Part shown: positions 1-8,261 of the stretch, in pieces
Layout of the letters: the number at the start of each line of letters is the position of its first letter
Position numbering within the stretch: position 1 is the first letter of the stretch
IMG/VR virus record: IMGVR_UViG_3300046820_000562
Coordinates: 1 to 21,831 of that record
DNA from: a virus
DNA: 21,831 nucleotides
Reading direction: 5' to 3' (one strand)
The notes under the pieces: generated by a model
The model's input: the letters and a program-made list of their open reading frames with translations, nothing else
What the model was told of the DNA's origin: nothing
Database searches by the model: none
Translations under genes and position numbers: made by a program

Positions 1-2
1 AT

Positions 3-428
3 TTAATTTTAAACACCAACAATGGCACCAACAGCGGTGTTATTACCATTGTAGCAGGCTCTAACGGCAGTATCTTTTTAACACCCAATGGCACTGGACA
101 AACTGTTGTTAAGAATCTTGAATACAATGAAAACATCTATGCACTAGGCACCACAGGTGGAACCATTGCACCAGATGTGGCTAATGGCAATGTGCAGACT
201 ATTACATTGAACTCAGCATTGACTATAAACGCATTTACTAACCCAGTTGCTGGTCAAAGTCTTACCCTAATCATCAACGGCGGCACAGCATATACAAGTA
301 TAACTTCTACAATGAAATTTGCTGGCGGCATCAAAACTCTTACAGGCACTGCTGGATGCGTTGACATTCTCACAGTGTTCTATGATGGCACAAACTACTG
401 GGCCAGTTTAGGTAAGGACTTCAAGTAA
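3..428 (+). CDS. Fibre/virion structural protein, 3' part (5' end outside window)
   Basis: The frame is open from the first bases of the window to a TAA at 426-428, so this is the last 141 residues of a longer protein; a GTG at 177 is only an internal codon. The start shows the beta-structured repeat style of phage fibre proteins (NNGTNSGVITI, then NGSIFLTPNGTGQTVV), rich in Gly, Asn and Thr. The end is a compact domain with ILTVFYDGTNYWASLGKDF, which I read as a C-terminal cap. No enzymatic motif is visible. The next gene starts on the A of its stop codon (TAATG), so the two are probably translationally coupled and act together in an adhesive structure. Fibre assignment is by composition and repeat style, not by a specific family match. 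Confidence 0.75.
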   Translation, partial: LILNTNNGTNSGVITIVAGSNGSIFLTPNGTGQTVVKNLEYNENIYALGTTGGTIAPDVANGNVQTITLNSALTINAFTNPVAGQSLTLIINGGTAYTSITSTMKFAGGIKTLTGTAGCVDILTVFYDGTNYWASLGKDFK

Positions 429-1963
429 TGCCACTAGGAGCCTTTAAACTTAACAGTATCAGTGCAGTTATCAGCAGTGACTCGCAACCTATTGTGGTTG
501 CTTCTGGCGGAACTGTAACAGCATTTGCCACTAATGGAACTACTTACAGAATACACAGATTTGCCACTAACGGAAATCAAACATTTACTGTTACTACTGG
601 CGGCACAGTTGATGTTGCTGTCATAGGCGCAGGTGGAGGAGGTGGTGCCTGTGATGGTGGCGGAACCTTTAACGGTGGTGGTGGCGGCGGCGGCGGAGCC
701 GTATTATATCAACCAAACGTTAGCGTAACACCACAAGCGTATACATTGACTATTGGTGCTGGAGGCACTGCTGGATCTAACAGTACTGTCAAGTATGGCG
801 GTGATGGCGGTAACACAACAGCATTTGGTTACACTGCTGGCGGAGGCGCTGGTGGTGGTAGTGGACAACAATCAACAACCACTGAAAACACAGGACGCAA
901 CGGCACATTAGGCAGTTCTGGTGGAGGCGGTGGAGCAGGTGGTGGTTCATCAAACTTTGCCAAAGGTGGTGGAACAGGCTCAAGTCCAGGAACAAATGGC
1001 GGAAACGCAGTCAACACTGGCGCTGGCGGTGGTGGTGGTGGTTCAGGTGGCAGTGGTGCAAATGCTTCAAGTGGTAGTGCGGCTGGTAACGGTGGTGCTG
1101 GAACTAATCTTTCTGCATATTTTGGCACAGGCGCTGGCATAGGTGTCAGTGGTGTATTTGCTGGCGGTGGAGGTGGCGGTGCTGGAACTACTAGAGGAAC
1201 AGGACAAGCAGGTGGGGGTAATGGCGGCCAAAACAGTGCTGGCAGCAGTGGACAAGTAAGCACTGGTTCAGGCGGTGGTGGTGGTGGCACAAGTAACCTT
1301 CAACAAAACGGTGGTCTTGGCAGTGCTGGCGTAGTTTTAATTCGTTACCCATTGGGTCCAACAATCAGTGCTATAGCATTTCACACTGCGGTTCATTCTT
1401 CATCATCAACAATAACAATACCTTCAACAATACAAGCAGGCGACCTAGCAGTATTGTTTGACTGGGGTTGGGGTGGCAGCACTAGTATTACTGGTGTAGT
1501 GCCTACAGGGTTTAATTCAATATCTAATACTGGACTTACTGCAACTCCTGCTGTTAGAGGTGTGGCAACATATAGAATTTTAACCAGTGCTGATGCTAAT
1601 ACTACTGTAACTGGTATAAATGCGCCCACAGGCAATAGAAAAACATTGTTAATCTACAGACCAACAGGCGTGCTTGGCAACGTCACAGTATTTGGCGCAA
1701 ACAGTCAAGCAGTGGCCACAGCACCAACTAATCAAAGTTTAGTATTGTCTACATACAACACTGCCCTAGACCTTGGCTTTGCTCAGTATGCGGCAGAAAA
1801 TGCAGTAACACCAGGCAGTAGTGTAACTCCAACAAGAACTGTTGGCGATACTACTGTGCATAAGATTTCAACATTTGAAGGCGGTGGTTTTTCAAACTCT
1901 ACCATAAGCATGTCAGACGCTGGAAACAATCTTTTGAGATCCTTTATTTTAAGACTGAGTTAA
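428..1963 (+). CDS. Glycine-rich tail fibre tip / adhesin protein
   Basis: The protein has 511 residues and three visible parts. Residues about 1-60 are a short beta-rich head (MPLGAFKLNSISA). Residues about 65-295 are a glycine-rich domain with many runs of 4-8 Gly that ends in GSAGVVLIRYPLG, the usual exit strand of the Gly-rich domain found in phage receptor-binding proteins. Residues about 300-511 form a Gly-poor beta-sandwich-like domain (IQAGDLAVLFDWGWGG, TYRILTSADA) and end in ILRLS. Glycine-rich domains of this kind form polyglycine-II sandwiches at the tip of some T4-like adhesins; a similar role here is inference. The start is the ATG overlapping the upstream TAA. The opposite-strand and shifted ORFs over 789-1290 are by-products of the GGN codon repeats. 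Confidence 0.8.
   Translation: MPLGAFKLNSISAVISSDSQPIVVASGGTVTAFATNGTTYRIHRFATNGNQTFTVTTGGTVDVAVIGAGGGGGACDGGGTFNGGGGGGGGAVLYQPNVSVTPQAYTLTIGAGGTAGSNSTVKYGGDGGNTTAFGYTAGGGAGGGSGQQSTTTENTGRNGTLGSSGGGGGAGGGSSNFAKGGGTGSSPGTNGGNAVNTGAGGGGGGSGGSGANASSGSAAGNGGAGTNLSAYFGTGAGIGVSGVFAGGGGGGAGTTRGTGQAGGGNGGQNSAGSSGQVSTGSGGGGGGTSNLQQNGGLGSAGVVLIRYPLGPTISAIAFHTAVHSSSSTITIPSTIQAGDLAVLFDWGWGGSTSITGVVPTGFNSISNTGLTATPAVRGVATYRILTSADANTTVTGINAPTGNRKTLLIYRPTGVLGNVTVFGANSQAVATAPTNQSLVLSTYNTALDLGFAQYAAENAVTPGSSVTPTRTVGDTTVHKISTFEGGGFSNSTISMSDAGNNLLRSFILRLS
633..1327 (+). repeat. Low-complexity GGN codon tract encoding the polyglycine domain
   Basis: The DNA is an imperfect GGT/GGC/GGA trinucleotide tract broken by short non-glycine stretches. 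The densest pieces are around 673-700 and 1029-1042. Several stretches have many closely spaced GG pairs on the coding strand. Such tracts are prone to copy-number slippage in whole codons, which would change the number of glycines without breaking the frame. Confidence 0.7.
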
Positions 1964-1972
1964 GGAAAAAAC

Positions 1973-4438
1973 ATGACACGCGAAGTCACAGACAATCTGT
2001 ATATAGAACTAGGATATTTTACTCCTGAAGAGTACTATACCTATGAAGCAAACGCTGTGGCTGATTTTAGCACAGCGGCTACATTTACCTGCATTGCAGA
2101 AGCGGGGGCTGTCAAGGACTTTTCAGTGGCAATTACAGCAACTGCAACACAGACCACTGTGAACACACGTGTCATTAACTTTGTTGCACCATTGGGCACA
2201 GCATTTAATTCTACCATGACTGTAGATGCACTGCGTATCACTGAAGTAACATTGATTAGCAATGCCTACATGACCACTGACTTTGTTGTCAACCGCAGTG
2301 CCACAATCACACTTGCAAACATTGCCAATGTTAATGCGCAGGCTCAACGAACTGCTAATTTTGACTGTGGCATGGATGTAAGTGCAACGCTTACAGCAGA
2401 GTTAACACAAGTAAATTACGTTGACTTTTCAGCCACACTAAATGCTAGTGCAAGTGCAACTATTGTAGGTAAATCATTTGTCACAGCAAGCCCAGTAATA
2501 TTTAAAGGCGTGGGCAAGCCAGAAATCAATTACACAACAACAAAATTTGGAGCAGGTAGTCTTTACTTAAATGGTTCAAGTTACCTATATGCCCCTGACA
2601 AAAACACACGCTTTGATATTCCTAGTTCAGCAAGTGTAAATCCTGCTGGTCAGTTCACAGTTGAAGCATGGATATATCCAACGGCAGTTAACAGAACAGC
2701 ACTGATTGTGGGTCAATGGCAGGGCAATTCAAGTTCAACACAAGGATGGAAACTTGAACAATTCAACAGTGAAGTTACATTCACAGTTAGAACTGGCTCC
2801 AGCACTACACAAGGTATTGGCACTGGCAGTTCTACTCCATTAAATGTTGATGCGTGGAACCATATTGCTGTAGTGCGTGGAACTAACAATGGCATTACAG
2901 ACATTGCCATATGGGTTAATGGTGTTAGACGTAACTCAGCATCATGGAGTAATGCCAGTTTTGCCAACACTGGTGAAGTTAGAATAGGTTACAGTGGCGA
3001 AACAGGCACAACATATTTCCAAGGTTACATTGATGCTGTAAACTTCCGTGTTGGTTCAGCACGTTACAATACCTTTACTACTCCAATCACACTACCAACT
3101 AGTGAATATTCTACAATAAACACCACTGACAAGATACTTGTAAACTTCAATGACAATTATCTTGACCAAAGCACACCAAACACGGTCGCATTTACAGCAC
3201 AATTAAACACTGCTGTTACACAGACAACAACAGCAGAAAAAGTTATCATTGCCAGTGCCGCACTGTCATCAGCATTTACACAGACTGCAACTGCACTACG
3301 CATATTTGAATTTGATGTATTTGGATTAGATAGTGACACGGAGTTAACAGCCACAGCAGAACGCATACTGGACTTTGATGCAGGCCTAGACAGCGCCGCA
3401 ACATTATCTGTTGACAATTTAAGAACACGCAATTTTGACACAGCACTAACAACAACTGCCACAGCAACTGCTGAAGCAACACGTATACTAGAATTTGATG
3501 TATTTGGCTTTGACAGTGTTAGTGAATTAACAGCCACTGCCGCAACTGTTGCTGACTTTGATGCAGGACTTGATGTAACTGCCGCATTGTCAGTGCCTGG
3601 TGAACGCATCAAGCAATTCTCAGCACAGTTTGACACTGTAGCAAGTCAACTCACAGCGGCTGCTAAAGTTGGTCAGGCACTTGTCACCATTGAAAGTCAA
3701 TTTACACAAACAACACAGGCCACAAAGACTGCCACAGCAGATATTAGTGTTAACACTAACTTTACACAGAGTGCCAGTGCAAATCTCACACGTGACTTTG
3801 ACGCAGGACTTGACACAGCATTTACACAAACCACTGACATTGATGTAAGCAGTGGTGCTGTTGTTAATCTAAACACAGAATTTACACAGACAGCACAAGG
3901 TGGACTACAACAACAAGCACAAAGTGAACTAAACACTGTATCAACATTGGCAGTCAGTGGACAAATTGTCATTGTTGCAGACAGCACACAAACTGTCACA
4001 GCCGCACTCACAGCCAATGCTAACAGAACACGTAGCGCAACAGCACAATTTAACACTGTTGCAACGCAGTTAACAGCCACAGGCATTGTTGTTAACAAAA
4101 CAGCACTGTTATCAGCCACAACAACACTCACAGCACAGGCACAGAGAACAAGAACAACTACAGTAGCACTACAGGCATTTGCAAGTCAACTAACTGTAGG
4201 CAGTGAGCAAAGTTCAGCACAGGCACAACTTAATTCAGCATTTACACTATCATGCCAGACCATTGAAATAAGAATTGATGCTGACTTGACCTACATGGTG
4301 CCCAAGGAAACACGCAGTTACTCAATATCCGATGAATGGCGTGATGACATTATTATACCAGAGAGCCGTGCGTATATGATTGTTGAAGAAACACGTGATT
4401 ACATGCTGGCTAACACAGAAGAAACATATATAATTTAA
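1973..4438 (+). CDS. Repeat fibre protein with an inserted LamG (concanavalin A-like) domain
   Basis: The protein has 821 residues. Both flanks are long arrays of degenerate Ala/Thr-rich repeats of about 20-30 residues with recurrent cores such as DFDAGLD, SAFTQTA and QLTAT. Residues about 188-400 are different: KFGAGSLYLNG, FTVEAWIYP, WNHIAVVRG, IAIWVNGVR, GEVRIGYSG and YFQGYIDAVNFRVG are the successive strands of a LamG/laminin-G-like jelly roll, a fold that often binds glycans or proteins. After it the Ala/Thr repeats resume. The C-terminus switches to a charged, aromatic tail (TYMVPKETRSYSI, then ESRAYMIVEETRDYML), probably an attachment or trimerisation segment. The start is the ATG after AAGGAAAAAAC. 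Role inferred: an elongated virion fibre displaying a binding domain. Which virion part it joins is unknown. Confidence 0.75.
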   Translation: MTREVTDNLYIELGYFTPEEYYTYEANAVADFSTAATFTCIAEAGAVKDFSVAITATATQTTVNTRVINFVAPLGTAFNSTMTVDALRITEVTLISNAYMTTDFVVNRSATITLANIANVNAQAQRTANFDCGMDVSATLTAELTQVNYVDFSATLNASASATIVGKSFVTASPVIFKGVGKPEINYTTTKFGAGSLYLNGSSYLYAPDKNTRFDIPSSASVNPAGQFTVEAWIYPTAVNRTALIVGQWQGNSSSTQGWKLEQFNSEVTFTVRTGSSTTQGIGTGSSTPLNVDAWNHIAVVRGTNNGITDIAIWVNGVRRNSASWSNASFANTGEVRIGYSGETGTTYFQGYIDAVNFRVGSARYNTFTTPITLPTSEYSTINTTDKILVNFNDNYLDQSTPNTVAFTAQLNTAVTQTTTAEKVIIASAALSSAFTQTATALRIFEFDVFGLDSDTELTATAERILDFDAGLDSAATLSVDNLRTRNFDTALTTTATATAEATRILEFDVFGFDSVSELTATAATVADFDAGLDVTAALSVPGERIKQFSAQFDTVASQLTAAAKVGQALVTIESQFTQTTQATKTATADISVNTNFTQSASANLTRDFDAGLDTAFTQTTDIDVSSGAVVNLNTEFTQTAQGGLQQQAQSELNTVSTLAVSGQIVIVADSTQTVTAALTANANRTRSATAQFNTVATQLTATGIVVNKTALLSATTTLTAQAQRTRTTTVALQAFASQLTVGSEQSSAQAQLNSAFTLSCQTIEIRIDADLTYMVPKETRSYSISDEWRDDIIIPESRAYMIVEETRDYMLANTEETYII
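3308..3673 (+). repeat. Tandem 183-bp (61-codon) imperfect duplication inside the fibre gene
   Basis: The word gaatttgatgtatttgg occurs at 3308 and again at 3491, a period of 183 nt (61 codons). Both copies continue with the same protein pattern: EFDVFG, DS, ELTATA, DFDAGLD and then an A-A-LSV segment. Divergence is substantial, so this is an old in-frame duplication within the repeat array rather than an assembly artefact. Confidence 0.7.
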
Positions 4439-4450
4439 AGGAGACCAGAA

Positions 4451-4780
4451 ATGGCTATTACACAAGGATTCGTGCAGACTATACAAGGTCTACAAATCAG
4501 CAAAGACCCAGAAGCAAAATTAACCTATACACTAGACTGGGCACAGTGGCTTGAAACAGGTGACAGCATTGCAACCGCAACATGGACAGTTGTTACACGT
4601 GCCAATGACCCAACACCATTGATTAAAGTCACCAACGGCATACAGGGAACTAAAACATTTATTACCCTAGACAACGGTCAAGTAGGCAAAAGTTATACAG
4701 TGTTTTGTAAAATTGTCACTGATGATGGCCTAGAAGACCGCAGATTTTTTAAAGTCAAAGTAGAAGACCGCAGTGCCTAA
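4451..4780 (+). CDS. Small beta-sandwich (Ig-like) virion protein
   Basis: The protein has 109 residues, mostly alternating beta-strand patterns: AKLTYTLDWAQWLETGDSI, ATWTVV, KTFITLDNGQVGKSYTVFC, then RRFFKVKVEDRSA. This is the layout of a single immunoglobulin- or fibronectin-like domain, as in small phage fibre or decoration proteins. There is no signal peptide or membrane segment. The ATG at 4451 follows AAGGAG by about 7 nt, a strong ribosome site. The gene lies between the fibre genes and the packaging genes, which fits a small structural or decoration protein. No family can be named with certainty. Confidence 0.7.
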   Translation: MAITQGFVQTIQGLQISKDPEAKLTYTLDWAQWLETGDSIATATWTVVTRANDPTPLIKVTNGIQGTKTFITLDNGQVGKSYTVFCKIVTDDGLEDRRFFKVKVEDRSA

Positions 4781-4790
4781 AGGAGGCTCT

Positions 4791-5045
4791 ATGACTAAAT
4801 GGTGGATTGACCCAGCATATGACCCAATGCAGGATTTAAATGATTGCAAACACAATCTAAATCTTATGATGCCTGCACTGGAAGAACACCGTGACCATAT
4901 CAGACAGTTGACCAGTCAAAATCAACAAATTTTAGAACTTGTCAAGCAAGACCGCAGAATGATTAAGAACATGGCTGATGAAATTAAAATGCTAATGATG
5001 ATGTTAGAAGCAGAAAAAATGCACACCAGACAGCACAGAGAGTAA
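4791..5045 (+). CDS. Small coiled-coil hypothetical protein
   Basis: The protein has 84 residues. I chose the ATG at 4791 because AAAGGAGG (4778-4785) stands just upstream; the GTG at 4773 that would lengthen the ORF lies before that ribosome site and overlaps the preceding gene. After MTKWWIDPAYDP the protein is one continuous charged helix (about residues 15-80) with a heptad-like spacing of Leu, Met and Ile (LMMPALEEH, QILELV, MLMMMLEAE), so a coiled coil is likely. There is no membrane segment. The function is unknown; position just before the terminase genes suggests a virion or assembly accessory role. Confidence 0.7.
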   Translation: MTKWWIDPAYDPMQDLNDCKHNLNLMMPALEEHRDHIRQLTSQNQQILELVKQDRRMIKNMADEIKMLMMMLEAEKMHTRQHRE

Positions 5046-5054
5046 ATATAGACT

Positions 5055-5534
5055 ATGAATAAAATCGTTGATAGTGGTCAAGTTAATCTACAACAAGTTA
5101 ACATTGACCCAGAAGAACAAGAAATTGAATCAAAAGAACAGCCAGAACAAAGTGGCAGTTATCCCAAGTGGCAGTATACAAGTCGTAGACAGGCCAAGTG
5201 GGGTGAAGTCACACGTCAAGGCCTAGTTGTTGGACGTGGCGAAAACAAGAAAGTTATACCACCAGATGATGTATACAAACTTGCCGCATTGGGTTGCAAT
5301 GACCGTGAAATTTGCGAGTTCTTTGGCATCAACAAAGATACCTTGCACTACAATTTCAGTGAATACATGCAACAAGCACAGGCTGATTTAAAGCAACGCC
5401 TACGCAGGGCACAGATTAAACTTGCACTAGAAGGCAATGCCACCATGCTCATCTGGCTTGGAAAAAACATACTTGGCCAAGTTGACCAGCCTACAAACAC
5501 TGACAATGACAAAGTATTACCTTGGAGTGATTGA
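5055..5534 (+). CDS. terS: Terminase small subunit
   Basis: The protein has 159 residues. The first 40 are polar and probably disordered. Residues about 70-95 hold a helix-turn-helix (DDVYKLAALGCNDREICEFF, then INKDTLHY), the DNA-recognition element of small terminases, followed by a long helix rich in Gln, Arg and Ala (MQQAQADLKQRLRRAQIK) and the segment ALEGNATMLIWLGKNILGQ, which is typical of phage TerS proteins. The subunit recognises the packaging site and regulates the large subunit. No strong ribosome site precedes the ATG, so translation may be coupled to the upstream gene, which ends 9 nt earlier. The stop codon overlaps the start of terL, supporting the assignment. Confidence 0.88.
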   Translation: MNKIVDSGQVNLQQVNIDPEEQEIESKEQPEQSGSYPKWQYTSRRQAKWGEVTRQGLVVGRGENKKVIPPDDVYKLAALGCNDREICEFFGINKDTLHYNFSEYMQQAQADLKQRLRRAQIKLALEGNATMLIWLGKNILGQVDQPTNTDNDKVLPWSD

Positions 5535-6772
5535 TGCCACTGAGTAATGCTCAACAGCAGATTGCACTAAGCACAAAACGATTCCGCACTGCAATATGCG
5601 GGCGCCGTTTTGGGAAAACATTTTTAGCAATACGTGAACTAGCAAAATTTGCACGTATGCCTGGGCAACGCTGTTGGTATATCGCTCCTACACGTGGACA
5701 GGGCAAAGGCATTGTCTGGGAACAACTCAAACAGAAATTGGGTGACCTACGATGGATTGCAAAAACCAACGAAAGTGAATTGACAATTACATTAGTCAAC
5801 GGTTCAGAGATTGCCATTAAAAGTGCTGATGCTTATGACCGTATGCGTGGCTTTTCAGTAAACTTTTGCGTGTTTGATGAATTTGCAGACATGGATCCAG
5901 AAGTATGGACAGCAGTCAGACCTACACTAAGTGACAAACAAGGCCATGCCATGTTTATTGGCACACCCAAAGGTGGACGCAGTTCATGGGCCTATGACAT
6001 TTACAATAATGCACAGAATAATCCTGACAACTGGGCATCGTGGACATTTACAACTTTAGACGGCGGTAATGTTAGCCAAGAAGAAATAGAACTTGCAAAA
6101 CAAGACCTTGACGAAAAAACATTCCGACAAGAATACATGGCTACCTGGGAAGAAGCCGCAAACAGAATTTATTACGCATTTGACAGAAATGAAAATGTTA
6201 TTGACATTAAAGATTATGACACATCAAGCATAATTTGTGGCATTGATTTTAACATTGACCCTGTAAGTTGCATAATAATGATACGTAAAGGTGATATGCT
6301 CTATGCCATTGACGAAATCCGTATGTATTCTAGTAATACGCAAGAACTTGTGGACGAAATACATCACAGATACCCAAAATCAAAAGTCATGTGTTACCCA
6401 GATCCTGCCGGAAATCAAAGAAAAACGTCCGCTGGCGGCCTTACTGACAACATCATACTCAGGAACGCAGGCTTCATTGTCAAAGTGCCAAACAGCCACA
6501 CGCCAGTCAGAGATAGAATAAACGCAGTCAATAGTAGATTATGCAATGCAGGGGGTGTTAGACAGTTGTTTATTAGCCCTAAGTGTAAATATATGATTGA
6601 GTGCCTAGAAAGACAAACATACCGAGAAAACAGTAGCCAACCCGACAAGGATTCAGGCTATGACCACTTAAACGATGCATTGGGATATGCCGTTGACTAC
6701 TTATTCCCTGTGCGCCGTAACGTTGACCCAGATGCTATGCGTCCACAACGCTGGGGTCACGCATTAGCATAA
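5534..6772 (+). CDS. terL: Terminase large subunit (packaging ATPase and nuclease)
   Basis: The protein has 412 residues. The start is the ATG at 5534, whose A is the last base of the terS stop, with GGAG at 5524-5527; the upstream in-frame TTG is less likely. The ATPase domain has Walker A GRRFGKT (residues 23-29), Walker B with the catalytic Asp-Glu in CVFDEFADMD, and a coupling motif IGTPKG. The nuclease domain shows the three acidic positions expected of an RNase H-like fold: CGIDFNIDP, CYPDPAGN and GYDHLNDALGYAVDYL near the C-terminus. It drives DNA into the prohead through the portal and cuts concatemers. Length and motif order match full-length TerL, with no sign of truncation. Confidence 0.96.
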   Translation: MPLSNAQQQIALSTKRFRTAICGRRFGKTFLAIRELAKFARMPGQRCWYIAPTRGQGKGIVWEQLKQKLGDLRWIAKTNESELTITLVNGSEIAIKSADAYDRMRGFSVNFCVFDEFADMDPEVWTAVRPTLSDKQGHAMFIGTPKGGRSSWAYDIYNNAQNNPDNWASWTFTTLDGGNVSQEEIELAKQDLDEKTFRQEYMATWEEAANRIYYAFDRNENVIDIKDYDTSSIICGIDFNIDPVSCIIMIRKGDMLYAIDEIRMYSSNTQELVDEIHHRYPKSKVMCYPDPAGNQRKTSAGGLTDNIILRNAGFIVKVPNSHTPVRDRINAVNSRLCNAGGVRQLFISPKCKYMIECLERQTYRENSSQPDKDSGYDHLNDALGYAVDYLFPVRRNVDPDAMRPQRWGHALA

Positions 6773-6785
6773 CAAGGAAACTAAA

Positions 6786-8261
6786 ATGAATTTTACAGAA
6801 ACTCTAAACTCAGAAATACAAGCAGTATTGAGTGCCAACGAAACAGTGCAGACTTACTTGCCACGTTGGAAATTTTTACTTGAATCATATGTTGGCGGAG
6901 AAGAATATCGTCAAGCAGGACATTTAACCAGATATGTGTTAGAAACTGACGGCGAATATGCGGCAAGATTAAAAAACACTCCCCTAGAAAATCACTGCGC
7001 CAGTGTCATAAGTGTGTATAACAGTTTCTTATTCCGTGAGGAGCCCAAGCGTGAGTTTGGCACACTGGAGTCAATGATTGAACTTGTGGACTTTTTAGAA
7101 GATGCGGACATGGACGGCAGAAGTCTAAACGCATTTATGAAAGATGTTGCCACATGGTCAAGTGTGTTTGGTGCATGTTGGATAATTCTTGCAAAACCAA
7201 ATGTAGGTGCAAACACACGTGCTGATGAACAAGCCATGGGTGTTAGACCTTATGTAAACTTGTTGACACCTATGGTGGTGCTTGACTGGCGTTGGAGTCG
7301 CCAAGCCAGTGGCAGATATGAACTTGTTTATTTCAAATACCTAGAAGATGTCAACGGCGATGTTAGAGTTGTCAAAGAATGGACTAAAGAAACAATTAGA
7401 ACTGTGCAGGTCAACATCAAAGACAACAGAATTGACAACGACATTATAGAAATCAACGGCCTGGGCAAGATTCCTGCTGTCTGTGCCTACAATGGACGTA
7501 GCATGGTCAGAGGTATTGGAATCAGTGATATATCAGATATTGCAGATTCTCAAAAATTTATCTACAACGCAACATCGGAAGTTGACCAAGCAATCCGCAT
7601 GGATTCGCACCCAAGTCTTGTTGCTACACCAGAAACACAAGTGGGCACTGGCAGTGGTGCACTAATCAGAATACCAGAAAATCTTGACCCAGGTCTTAAA
7701 CCTTACTTGCTGGAATACAGCGGTGCAAGCATTGATTCAATCTACACCAGTATCAAACACACAGTAGATGCCATTGACAAAATGGCCAACACTGGTGCTG
7801 TCCGTGCAGTAGAAAGCAGAACACTGTCTGGTGTAGCAATGGAAACGGAATTTCAACTTTTGAACGCCAGACTAAGCGAAAAAGCCGACAACTTAGAATT
7901 GTGTGAAGAACAGTTGTGGCGTTTATTTGCAGAATACATGGGCACACAATGGCAGGGCATGATTGATTACCCAGGTAGTTTCAACATCCGTGACACAGGC
8001 AAAGAAATTGAACAATTAAAGATTGCCAAGGATACTGCCACTGACCCACTAGTGTTACGCAAGATTGACGAACACATCCTTGAATGGATGGGCGAAGATG
8101 ACGATGAGTTATACACAGAACAAGAAAAGGCAGAAGATTCACAGGAAGTGTTTCAAACACATTATATGATTAACACTGCCACAGGTGAAAAAATATTTGT
8201 TGAATCCTACGAACAGCATAAACAATTAGAACAACAGGGCTACATTGAAGCCATTGACTAA
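6786..8261 (+). CDS. Portal protein
   Basis: The protein has 491 residues and sits directly downstream of terL, with AAGGAAA before its ATG. Portal-like features are a helical N-terminal part followed by FKYLED and WTKETIRTVQVN strands, the segment GLGKIPAVCAYNGRS, a helical stretch with YNATSEVDQAIRMDSHPSLV, and a long stem/crown helix region with SGVAMETEFQLLNARLSEKA. The acidic tail (GEDDDELYTEQEKAEDSQ) is also common in portals. The dodecameric ring is the DNA gate in the capsid vertex and binds TerL and the scaffold. I cannot name the exact portal subfamily from the sequence, but position, length and motifs agree. Confidence 0.88.
   Translation: MNFTETLNSEIQAVLSANETVQTYLPRWKFLLESYVGGEEYRQAGHLTRYVLETDGEYAARLKNTPLENHCASVISVYNSFLFREEPKREFGTLESMIELVDFLEDADMDGRSLNAFMKDVATWSSVFGACWIILAKPNVGANTRADEQAMGVRPYVNLLTPMVVLDWRWSRQASGRYELVYFKYLEDVNGDVRVVKEWTKETIRTVQVNIKDNRIDNDIIEINGLGKIPAVCAYNGRSMVRGIGISDISDIADSQKFIYNATSEVDQAIRMDSHPSLVATPETQVGTGSGALIRIPENLDPGLKPYLLEYSGASIDSIYTSIKHTVDAIDKMANTGAVRAVESRTLSGVAMETEFQLLNARLSEKADNLELCEEQLWRLFAEYMGTQWQGMIDYPGSFNIRDTGKEIEQLKIAKDTATDPLVLRKIDEHILEWMGEDDDELYTEQEKAEDSQEVFQTHYMINTATGEKIFVESYEQHKQLEQQGYIEAID

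Noticed and set aside
829-1290. Proline-rich 153-residue ORF on the minus strand, with other overlapping ORFs
   Set aside because: It is the complement of the GGN glycine codons (CCN reads as proline). It has no ribosome site and lies inside a clear gene.
3157-4131. Several minus-strand ORFs of 70-160 residues across the fibre gene
   Set aside because: They arise from the Ala/Thr-rich repeats on the other strand, are repetitive themselves and have no plausible start signals. All real genes here are on the plus strand.
4773-4791. GTG start at 4773 for the coiled-coil protein
   Set aside because: It precedes the AAAGGAGG ribosome site that serves the ATG at 4791 and would overlap the upstream gene needlessly.
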